From Planctomycetota bacterium (GTDB lineage Bacteria > Planctomycetota > UBA1135 > GCA-002686595), in the NCBI GenBank assembly GCA_027623615.1, contig JAQBVH010000208.1, positions 1 through 6,249 of the forward strand: DNA of 6,249 bases, in the 5' to 3' direction. Numbering within the stretch: position 1 is the first letter of the stretch; each line of letters opens with the position of its first letter. Shown here one piece after another: positions 1 through 6,012 of this stretch. The notes under the pieces are model-generated. The model saw only the letters and a list, made by a program, of their open reading frames with translations, was not told the origin of the DNA and ran no database searches. The translations under genes and the position numbers were made by a program.

Positions 1-5
1 TTGTT

Positions 6-61
6 GGTCGTCACACCTGACGGTGTGGGCGACCGGAGCTTGCACCTGGGGCGCAAGCTCC
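6..61 (-). terminator. Two tandem hairpins after ruvX, possible transcript end
   Basis: Two strong inverted repeats sit directly behind the ruvX stop codon. The first pairs 35-43 with 53-61 (9 bp, arm GGAGCTTGC, 9-nt loop) and reaches into the stop codon. The second pairs 6-10 with 30-34 (GGTCG/CGACC) and 12-17 with 22-27 (CACACC/GGTGTG), with a TGAC loop and a small internal irregularity at 11/28-29. Neither is followed by a T-run on the minus strand, so this is not a classical intrinsic terminator. It could be a U-tract-less terminator, a block to 3' exonucleases, or a boundary with a gene outside the window. The structures are clear; the role is inferred. Confidence 0.35.
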
Positions 62-489
62 TACCGCGGCTCGCCGGTCCGGATCCACTCTTCGAGCAGG
101 AGCGCCGCGCTCCACGAGTCCTTGCGCGCCTTGCGCTCCTGGCCGCGATAGCCGGCCTCGCTGAGGCGCGACTCGGCCTCCTTGGTCGTCAAGCGTTCGT
201 CGACCAGCACGACCGTCACGGCGGGAAAGCGCTGGCGCAGGCGCTCGCAGAACGCCTCGACATCCGCCGCGCGCGGTCCGGCGCTGCCGTCCATGTTGAG
301 GGGTTGGCCGACCACGAACACATCCACGTCCCGATCGTCGAGCAGCCCGGCGACGTGATCGCAGAGCTCGTCGCTGTCGCCAGGCTGCTGGCAGACGCCG
401 AGGGGCTGCACGGACAGGCGCAGCGGGTCGGTCACGGCGAAGCCGGTGCGCTTGGTGCCGTGGTCGATACCGAGGGCCGAGCGCTCCAT
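61..489 (-). CDS. ruvX: RuvX/YqgF family putative Holliday junction resolvase / pre-16S rRNA nuclease
   Basis: This 142-residue protein has the usual length and full motif set of the YqgF/RuvX family, an RNase H-like fold. Members are linked to 5'-end maturation of pre-16S rRNA and have been proposed to resolve Holliday junctions; they act in the cytoplasm. Visible are the first catalytic motif GIDHGTKRTG (residues 7-16, Asp9), the GQPLNMDGSAGPR signature (61-73), VDERLTT (96-102, with the acidic pair Asp97/Glu98), and a C-terminal Asp124 in KDSWSAALLLEEW. All expected acidic residues are present, so it is probably active. The ATG at 489-487 begins exactly at the family N-terminus and overlaps the TGA of the upstream gene by one base (TGATG). 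No clear Shine-Dalgarno sequence is seen, so translation probably depends on coupling. The same frame stays open upstream to 894, but that part is antisense-like filler inside the AsmA-like gene. It is last in the alr operon. Confidence 0.95.
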   Translation of the reverse strand: MERSALGIDHGTKRTGFAVTDPLRLSVQPLGVCQQPGDSDELCDHVAGLLDDRDVDVFVVGQPLNMDGSAGPRAADVEAFCERLRQRFPAVTVVLVDERLTTKEAESRLSEAGYRGQERKARKDSWSAALLLEEWIRTGEPR

Positions 490-3400
490 CAGAAGCGCTT
501 CGGGAGCTCGCCGTAGCTCGGCAACGGCAGGCGCTGGCGCACGGAAGGCTTCCCGAAGAAGCCTGAGAACAGGCCGCGCACGACCACAGCGGGACGGGAC
601 ATGTCGCCGCGCACCGAGAGACTCAGGAGGCTGTTCTGGATGACGTACAAGAGACGCGTCAGCAGGCCGAACTGGTCGAGCAGCGCGTAGCGCACCTCGA
701 AGTCGTGCGCGAGGGTCCCGTCGAAGTCGATCGTACCGCCGCCGACGAGGAACATCATGTCGCTCTCGAGCCGCATCTCGGGGAAGGTGATCACACCGTC
801 CGCGATCTGATAGTCGCCCTGCATGCGCGAGAAGGTCGCGGCGGTGGGGAAGCCGAGGCGTGAGAGCACGGCCTGGAAGACCGGCACCGCCCACAGGGCC
901 GACTCGCTCAGCTCGTACTCGCCCGCGCCTTCGATGCCGGTCAGGTGGTCCAGGTCGCCGCGCAGCTGCAGGGTCGCGTCGACCAGGCCCTTGTTCGCGA
1001 AGCTCGAGTTGAAGATCCCGCGGAGGAGCTTGCCCGCCTCGACCTGGGCCATGCGGCCGGCGAAGACGAACGGGAAGGGCGGCTCGAGGTCGATCGCGAA
1101 GAAGGTCGAGCCTCCGCGCCCGGCGAGGGAGCGCAGGCGACCACCCTCGAAGGCGCCGTCGAGAGCCTCGATCGTGAGGCGCGGCTCGACGTAGGTGAGC
1201 TGCAGGCGAGCGTCGTCGAGCTGGCGGTCGGCGACCTTGCCCGAGAGCAAGCCGACCCGCGCGAGGGCGCGCACACGACCGGCTTCGATGCGCAGGTCGA
1301 GCTCCACGTCCTCGGCGAAGCGCACCTCCACCGGCAGGCCGACCACGGTGCGCATGTCCTCGATGCGCAGGCTTCCTTCGAACTTGACGTCGCTGCGGCC
1401 TCCCCTGTGGATGACCGACAGGGCGCCGTCCTTGATGTCGAAGCGGCCGGTGGTGTCGAACTCCTCGAGCAGCGTGCGCACGGCACGCGCGTCGAGGAAG
1501 ACCTCCAGGTGCTCGCGGTCGATCGGGACCGCCTCCGCGGCGAGTCGGCCGTCGAGGCGCCAGCCGTCCCGCCCGAGGCGCTCGAAGGTCACCTCACGCA
1601 GGGCGACGGCCGTGCGCCCGAGCCGCGCGGTCAGGAGGCGTCCGTTCCAGACGTTGTCGACCGCGTTCCAGGAGAGCGGTCCCTGGAGATCTCCGAACAA
1701 GGAGACCCCATCGAAGAGCAACTCGTGAAGGCGGGCTTGCACGACCACGCCGCCGCCGACGACCTCGGTCGTACCTGGCGCCATCTCGAGGCTCGCGGCG
1801 AAATCGATGCTGCCCCTGCTCGAGACCCCCTTGAACTCGAGGTCGATCGGGTCCTCGGATTGGTCGGCCAGGGCGGTCTCGAGCGAGGCGAGCAGTCGGG
1901 GGTCGAGGGGATCGGCGCCCGCGCCGATGACCTCGATGCGCGTCGGTCCCTCGAGGGGGAAGTGGCCCCCGTACCAGACGGGCAGGGGAGCGCCAGCGCC
2001 GGCCCAGCTCCCGAGCAGGCCGAAGCGGAGCTCGAACTCCGGTCCCGCCCCAGGTCCAGCGCGCCAACTCGCGAGCACGCGCCCGGATGCAGCGTCGGTC
2101 AGCATCGGGAAGATGTCGGGTTGGAAGGACACGCCGCCCGGCGTCGTGCCGATCTCGAGGGAGATCGGTTGGTCGTAGCCTGACGCCTCGCGGTTCGCGC
2201 GCACGAGCACGTCGCCCTTCCCGATCAGCCCTGCCGCCTCGATCCTCGCCAAGGTCTCCGGGTCGCGGATGCCGAGCTGTTCTCGAAGCTGGCTGCCGAC
2301 GAGGTCCATCTCGTCGATGCGGACCGCCCAGGTCGCCTCGCCCGGTCCGTCCGCACCGCCCTCGTTGCGACCGAGGACGCGCACGGCCTCGCCGGCTTGT
2401 TTCGTGCGTCCCGTCAGGTCGAGGGTGGTCACCGCCCGGCCCTGCTCCAATCCGCGGCCGTCGCTGCGCAGGAGCAGCCGACCATTGACCTGGTCGCAGG
2501 GCACCGCGAAGTCCGCCCAACGAGCCTCGACGTCATGGAAGAGCACCTCGACCTCGCTGGCCATCCCCGGATGCTCGGGGTTGCGCAGCATCTCGATGCG
2601 CACGCCGAGACGACCCCCTTGCGGGAGGTAGTCCATCCACAGGGTCTCGCATCCCTCGAGGCCGCGTAGTCCTCGGAAGGCCTCAGCGAGGTGATCACCG
2701 ACGGTGAGGCCCTCGGACACGGCGCGCAGGTGGAAGCGCTCTGGCCCACTGCGCCTCAGCTCTGGTGGGCGCGTCCAGCCCGGCGTCTGCCGCAGGCTGC
2801 AAGTCGCGTCGATGAGATCGTCGCCGTGTCGAGCGCGCAGGCCGTGCAGCGAGATCTCTTCTGCGAGCTGGCGCCCGGGGCGGTGCACGTAGTGGACGCG
2901 TCCTTCGACCTGGGAGAGGCGCAGCGGGAAGCCTTGATCGCGGACGCTGCTGCCTGGCGCAGGCCAACCCGCGTACGCGGCATCAGCGCGGCCTCCAGGC
3001 TTCACGGCCAGGACCCGTTCGGTCGCGTCGACGATGCCGTCCTGGGGCGTCCACCCGTTCGGGAACGCGATCCCATAGCTCATCGCGACCTCACCAGACG
3101 GCTCGAGCGCCCCCCAGAGGTCACTCATCCAATGGGCGCCTGCGGCGAGGTCCAAGGTGCTGCCCTCGAGCGGCAGGTGCGGTACGTGAATCCACGCCTC
3201 GGCCAAGCGTCCATGGGTGGCCGCCTGGCCGAGACGGCCGACGCAGGACAGGTCGATCTCCTCCCAGCGGGCGCCGGCGCGACCGGTCGCCCTCCAGGCC
3301 GTGCGATCCCAGAGCGCTAGCGGTTCCCCCGGATCGAAGCTCACCTCGAAGGCAGCCTCGAGGTCGCGCACGCGACGCTCGGAGGCATTCTCGAGCCACG

Positions 3401-4265
3401 GCAGGGTCAGGCCGCCGTGGTCGAGGGCCAAGCGCGCGGTCGCCGTCGGGAGCACGTCCTCGCCGAGCTTCCAGGTCGCCCGCGCCTCCATGTCGAAGAC
3501 GCCGCTGATCTCAAGGGAACGCCATAGATCGAAGGCGCGGTCGTCTGGTAGGTCCTCGGCGGCGAGGGGCACGGCGCGGGCCGCGCCACGCACCTCGAGC
3601 ACGTCGTCGTCGGTCAGGTTGCCGGTGAGGAACACCGCGCCGGTCCCGCGACCGAGCGCTGGGATCAGTCGACCCGTGACGCGCGCGCCGTGCTGCGGAT
3701 CACTCAGGAGCGCGGCGTCGAGCCGACCGACGGCGACGTCACCGTATTCGGGGGTCTCGACCGCGATCGACAGGTCACGCACGACCAGCTCGGGCAGGCC
3801 CTTGGGTTCCCGCTCGGGGCGGCTCTCCATCAGGCCCTCGAGGCCGGTGATCAGCGCCCGCGAGATGCGCAGGTCTCCGCCGGCAGCCTCGGCGCGTTCG
3901 AGGCGCAAACCGGTTGTCCGCGACCAGCCCACCCGCGCCGTCAAGCGCGCAAGGGTCAAGTCCTTCGCCGACTTGTCGGGATCCCCGAGTGTGACGCCGG
4001 AGAGGATGACCGTGCGCCTGGTCCAGTCCAGCTCGACGTCGTCGATCTCGACCGCGCCGACCGCCGGGCCGAGCTCCGCGGACAGCGCCTCCTCGATCCA
4101 GCGCTCCGGCCAGGTCGAGTTGTCGAGGGCGACGCCCGCGCCGAGCACGAGCCAGCTGGCGTAGCCGGTGACGAGCAGCACGAACCGCAACACGCGCAGC
4201 ATCCGCGCGCCCACGCCGCGGCCGGTCGTCCCCGTGCCTCCCTCGAGCTCCTGGCGCTCGCCCAT
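489..4265 (-). CDS. Large AsmA-like envelope protein
   Basis: The 1258-residue product has one N-terminal membrane segment (about residues 26-47, hydrophobic after RMLRVLR) and then a long soluble body rich in short beta-type strands, with no second clear membrane anchor. This is the layout of AsmA/YhdP/TamB-type proteins, anchored in the inner membrane with a long periplasmic beta-structure that helps move lipids or maintain the outer membrane. The best family evidence is at the C-terminus (about 1112-1231): GEYELSESALW, DYQIADGVITF, GGGTIDFDGTL and LSVRGDMSRPAVVV follow the order seen in AsmA-like C-terminal regions. The body shows related strand phrases such as FDIKDGALSV near residue 940. 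Substrate and exact subfamily cannot be told. The start at 4265 lies 5 nt after the alr stop and has no evident Shine-Dalgarno sequence. Met22 (codon 4202-4200) would place the start right at the membrane segment and is a fair alternative. The stop codon overlaps the ruvX start. Confidence 0.75.
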   Translation of the reverse strand: MGERQELEGGTGTTGRGVGARMLRVLRFVLLVTGYASWLVLGAGVALDNSTWPERWIEEALSAELGPAVGAVEIDDVELDWTRRTVILSGVTLGDPDKSAKDLTLARLTARVGWSRTTGLRLERAEAAGGDLRISRALITGLEGLMESRPEREPKGLPELVVRDLSIAVETPEYGDVAVGRLDAALLSDPQHGARVTGRLIPALGRGTGAVFLTGNLTDDDVLEVRGAARAVPLAAEDLPDDRAFDLWRSLEISGVFDMEARATWKLGEDVLPTATARLALDHGGLTLPWLENASERRVRDLEAAFEVSFDPGEPLALWDRTAWRATGRAGARWEEIDLSCVGRLGQAATHGRLAEAWIHVPHLPLEGSTLDLAAGAHWMSDLWGALEPSGEVAMSYGIAFPNGWTPQDGIVDATERVLAVKPGGRADAAYAGWPAPGSSVRDQGFPLRLSQVEGRVHYVHRPGRQLAEEISLHGLRARHGDDLIDATCSLRQTPGWTRPPELRRSGPERFHLRAVSEGLTVGDHLAEAFRGLRGLEGCETLWMDYLPQGGRLGVRIEMLRNPEHPGMASEVEVLFHDVEARWADFAVPCDQVNGRLLLRSDGRGLEQGRAVTTLDLTGRTKQAGEAVRVLGRNEGGADGPGEATWAVRIDEMDLVGSQLREQLGIRDPETLARIEAAGLIGKGDVLVRANREASGYDQPISLEIGTTPGGVSFQPDIFPMLTDAASGRVLASWRAGPGAGPEFELRFGLLGSWAGAGAPLPVWYGGHFPLEGPTRIEVIGAGADPLDPRLLASLETALADQSEDPIDLEFKGVSSRGSIDFAASLEMAPGTTEVVGGGVVVQARLHELLFDGVSLFGDLQGPLSWNAVDNVWNGRLLTARLGRTAVALREVTFERLGRDGWRLDGRLAAEAVPIDREHLEVFLDARAVRTLLEEFDTTGRFDIKDGALSVIHRGGRSDVKFEGSLRIEDMRTVVGLPVEVRFAEDVELDLRIEAGRVRALARVGLLSGKVADRQLDDARLQLTYVEPRLTIEALDGAFEGGRLRSLAGRGGSTFFAIDLEPPFPFVFAGRMAQVEAGKLLRGIFNSSFANKGLVDATLQLRGDLDHLTGIEGAGEYELSESALWAVPVFQAVLSRLGFPTAATFSRMQGDYQIADGVITFPEMRLESDMMFLVGGGTIDFDGTLAHDFEVRYALLDQFGLLTRLLYVIQNSLLSLSVRGDMSRPAVVVRGLFSGFFGKPSVRQRLPLPSYGELPKRF

Positions 4266-4270
4266 GGGCG

Positions 4271-5494
4271 TCAGGATCGCTGGCCGCTCGACGGCTGTCC
4301 AGGCTGGGGGACCGGAGGTCCGCTCGGGGGGCGCAGCGCGGGGCTCTGAGCGGGGATCGGGAGGTCGCGACCGCCGAGATGCAGGCGCGGGAGGCGGCCG
4401 AGAGCGCAGCTGACCTCGTAGGCAATGGTGCCGGAGCGCGCGGCGACCTCCTCCAGCCCGATCACCTCTTCGCCGTCCATGCCGATGAGAGTGGCGACAT
4501 CGCCGACCTGAACACCGGGCAAGTGGCCCACGTCGACGGTGATGTAGTCCATCGACAAGCGGCCGACGATCGGCGCGCGACGACCGCCGAGCAGCACCTC
4601 GCCCCCGCGCAGGGTCCAGGGCAACCCATGGCCGTAGCCGATCGCCAAGGTCGCAATGCGGGTGTCGACCGGGCTGCGCCAGGTCGAGCCGTAGCCGACC
4701 GGGCTGCTCGCGGGCACGTCCTTGAGGAACACGACCCGCGAGCGCAGGGCGATCACGGGGTGGAGCTCATCGGCGCCCGGAAGGTGCGCAGGCAGGGCGC
4801 CGTATGCTGCGATCCCAGGCCGCACGGTGTCGAAGGCGCCGTGGCGGACGGAGCCCGTCAATCCGGTGAACAGGCCGGCGGAGTTGGCCATGTGGACCCA
4901 GCCGCTCAGCAGGCCGGCGCGCGCAGCGTCGTGGAGGACCTGGTCGAAGCGCGCGACCTGTTCCTGCGCGAAGGGGTCACGCAGCCCGTCCGGAGGCGCG
5001 AGGTGTGACATGACGCCGCGCAGCTCGAGCGCGTCCTCCTCAGCCACGGCCCTCAGGAGGGCCATAGCGCGCTCGGCGGGCACGCCGAGGCGGCCCATGC
5101 CGGTGTCGACGTTGAGGTGAACGCGCGCGCGCTGCTCCGTGCGCTGGGCGTAGGCGGCCAGGGAGCGGACGCGGTCGTTGGCGTGCAGGCCGATGTGGAT
5201 CTGGTGGCGCAGGCAGGCGGCGAGCTCTTCTTCGACGATCGTGCCCAGGACGAGGATGGGGAGCCGAATGCCGGCCTCGCGCAGCTCCAGGGCCTCGGAC
5301 GAGCTGCCCACGCCGAACGCGCCCACCCCGCAGCGCACTGCGTGATGGGCGACCGCTACGGCGCCGTGGCCGTAGGCGTCCTGCTTGACCACCAGCATGA
5401 CCCGCCGGCCGGCGCCGGCGCGGCGTCGGATCACGGCGAGGTTGCTGGCGAGCGCGTCGAGGTCGACCTCGGTCCACGCGCGAAAGGCATCCAC
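4271..5494 (-). CDS. alr: Alanine racemase (PLP-dependent)
   Basis: The enzyme interconverts L- and D-alanine in the cytoplasm and supplies D-alanine for peptidoglycan. The 407-residue protein has the fold-type III order of an N-terminal TIM barrel and a C-terminal beta domain. The PLP lysine is Lys37 in VVKQDAYGHG. Other recognisable family positions are NVDTGMGRLG (128-137, Arg135), HMANSAG (201-207), VRPGIAAYG (224-232, the Arg225 that contacts the PLP ring nitrogen), the second catalytic base Tyr268 in VGYGSTW, Tyr287 in IGYGHG, MDYITVDVG (315-323) and YEVSCAL (359-365). All catalytic residues are kept, so it should be active. Oddities: Gln38 follows the PLP lysine where Ala is commonest, GYGHG replaces the usual GYADG, and the last 25-30 residues form a Pro-rich tail beyond the normal end. 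The GTG start at 5494 is forced by an in-frame TAG at 5506-5504, with only three codons between. No Shine-Dalgarno sequence precedes it. It is first in the operon. Confidence 0.96.
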   Translation of the reverse strand: MDAFRAWTEVDLDALASNLAVIRRRAGAGRRVMLVVKQDAYGHGAVAVAHHAVRCGVGAFGVGSSSEALELREAGIRLPILVLGTIVEEELAACLRHQIHIGLHANDRVRSLAAYAQRTEQRARVHLNVDTGMGRLGVPAERAMALLRAVAEEDALELRGVMSHLAPPDGLRDPFAQEQVARFDQVLHDAARAGLLSGWVHMANSAGLFTGLTGSVRHGAFDTVRPGIAAYGALPAHLPGADELHPVIALRSRVVFLKDVPASSPVGYGSTWRSPVDTRIATLAIGYGHGLPWTLRGGEVLLGGRRAPIVGRLSMDYITVDVGHLPGVQVGDVATLIGMDGEEVIGLEEVAARSGTIAYEVSCALGRLPRLHLGGRDLPIPAQSPALRPPSGPPVPQPGQPSSGQRS

Positions 5495-5500
5495 GGGGCG

Positions 5501-5529
5501 AGCCTAGGAACTGGCGGTGTCCACTTCAA
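5501..5529 (-). promoter_or_regulatory. Candidate promoter for the alr operon, leaderless start
   Basis: On the minus strand a TTGAAG box (5529-5524) is followed after 17 nt by TAGGCT (5506-5501), which keeps the T, A and final T of a -10 element. Only six bases, CGCCCC, separate the -10 from the GTG start codon, so transcription would begin on or next to the first G of the gene. That would give a leaderless mRNA and would explain the missing ribosome binding site. Each box is an imperfect match and the GC-rich setting makes chance matches possible, so this is an inference from sequence and spacing. Confidence 0.4.
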
Positions 5530-5572
5530 CGAAACGAGTTCGGCAGGAACGGGCGGAATCGCAGGGTTCTCG

Positions 5573-5585
5573 CCGTTGACAACGG
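5573..5585. promoter_or_regulatory. 13-bp palindrome over the histone -35 box, possible operator
   Basis: CCGTTG and CAACGG flank a single central A, giving a perfect palindrome with 6-bp arms. It covers the whole TTGACA hexamer proposed as the -35 box of the histone gene and lies in the divergent region shared with alr. A dimeric repressor bound here would compete with RNA polymerase. No regulator gene is in the window and the site is not one I recognise, so the operator role is a guess from position and symmetry. Confidence 0.3.
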
Positions 5586-5605
5586 ACGGCACGGTTGCCC
5601 ATGCT
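5576..5605 (+). promoter_or_regulatory. Candidate sigma-70-type promoter for the histone gene
   Basis: A perfect TTGACA (5576-5581) is followed by an 18-nt spacer and CATGCT (5600-5605), which keeps the A, T and final T of a -10 box. Transcription would begin near 5612, leaving a leader of about 70 nt before the ATG at 5681. In that leader the only Shine-Dalgarno-like stretch is GGGG at 5667-5670, 10 nt upstream of the start, which is weak. The exact -35 match in a GC-rich intergenic region supports the call; the weak -10 lowers confidence. Confidence 0.45.
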
Positions 5606-5680
5606 TGCCTGCGCGTCACGGATCTCTGCCAACCCTTTTCCAGAGCAAGAGACCCAAGAGCCCTCCGGGGTAACAACACC

Positions 5681-5926
5681 ATGGCACGCAAAGCCAAGAA
5701 GAAGGCCGTCAAGAAGAAGGTCGTCAAGAAGGCCTCGAAGAAGAAGGCTTCCAACAAGAAGGTCGACCTGATCATCTCGAAGGCGCGTACGAAGAACGCC
5801 GCGAGTCTGAACGTGTCGGGCGAGTTCTACGGGGCCCTCAACGACGCCGTCCTGGCCCTCATCGCGGGTGCCGAAGCGCGCGCCGACGCCAACGGTCGTC
5901 GGACCCTTCGCCCGCACGACCTGTAG
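5681..5926 (+). CDS. Lysine-tailed bacterial histone-fold protein
   Basis: This 81-residue basic protein has two parts. Residues 1-27 are a disordered-looking tail with 14 lysines; Lys pairs recur exactly every five residues (6/7, 11/12, 16/17, 21/22, 26/27). Residues 28-81 fit a minimal histone fold: helix 1 (about VDLIISKAR), the loop region ASLNVS, a long helix 2 (about 47-70) and loop 2 with NGRRTLRPHDL. Aligned from memory with archaeal HMfB, NGRRTLRPHD matches AGRKTIKAED, including the R-x-T-x4-D motif (Arg73, Thr75, Asp80). Helix 2 is about one turn shorter, and the protein stops one residue after Asp80, so helix 3 is essentially absent. It probably binds and compacts DNA as a dimer in the nucleoid, with the tail adding non-specific DNA contacts. 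The ATG at 5681 is chosen because coding character begins there; the frame is open upstream to 5117, but that part is antisense to alr. It is divergent from alr, with its own promoter and terminator. The alternative is a histone H1-like basic protein with an unrelated C-terminus. Confidence 0.82.
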   Translation: MARKAKKKAVKKKVVKKASKKKASNKKVDLIISKARTKNAASLNVSGEFYGALNDAVLALIAGAEARADANGRRTLRPHDL

Positions 5927-5964
5927 GGATTCCCTTCAGCGAAGCGTCCCTGGGGGCAACCCCA
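5925..5964 (+). other. Two small hairpins in the histone mRNA 3' region
   Basis: Starting at the histone stop codon, AGGGA (5925-5929) can pair with TCCCT (5947-5951), enclosing a second stem CTTC/GAAG (5934-5937 with 5941-5944) closed by an AGC loop. Next comes TGGGG (5951-5955) pairing with CCCCA (5960-5964) around a GCAA loop, a stable GNRA tetraloop. The two structures share T5951, so one base pair must give way. With the terminator behind them they make a compact structured 3' end that may protect the message. Function is inferred. Confidence 0.35.
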
Positions 5965-5974
5965 TTGACCAGCG

Positions 5975-6012
5975 CGACCCCGCGGCTCGGAGCTGCGGGG
6001 TCGTAGCGTTTT
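5975..6012 (+). terminator. Intrinsic terminator of the histone gene
   Basis: CGACCCCGC (5975-5983) pairs perfectly with GCGGGGTCG (5995-6003). The stem can continue through a G-T wobble and three more pairs (5984-5987 with 5991-5994), giving 13 bp and a CGG triloop. A short T-run, TTTT at 6009-6012, follows after TAGCG. The stem is very stable. The T-run is short and slightly displaced, so read-through is possible. It starts 49 nt after the histone stop codon. Confidence 0.7.

Noticed and set aside
1..516. Plus-strand 171-residue open frame with a TTG start
   Set aside because: It is antisense to ruvX, whose catalytic motifs are all present; the frame is open only because of GC-rich codon use.
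490..894. N-terminal extension of the ruvX frame
   Set aside because: The family N-terminus starts at the ATG at 489; the extension is Arg/Pro-rich filler overlapping the conserved end of the AsmA-like gene.
945..2183. 412-residue plus-strand open frame opposite the AsmA-like gene
   Set aside because: Its composition mirrors the reverse complement of the real gene and no domain motif is visible.
2691..3320. 209-residue plus-strand open frame
   Set aside because: Antisense shadow inside the AsmA-like gene with low-complexity composition.
3690..4349. 219-residue plus-strand open frame across the alr/AsmA-like junction
   Set aside because: Antisense to two well-supported genes and without recognisable motifs.
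4379..5008. 209-residue plus-strand open frame inside alr
   Set aside because: Antisense to an alanine racemase with a complete active site.
5117..5680. Upstream extension of the histone frame
   Set aside because: It would run antisense through alr and the promoter region; histone character begins only at the ATG at 5681.
5681..5926. HU/IHF-type or simple H1-like basic protein as the identity of the small gene
   Set aside because: HU family motifs are absent, and the conserved R-x-T-x4-D loop plus the helix layout fit a histone fold better.
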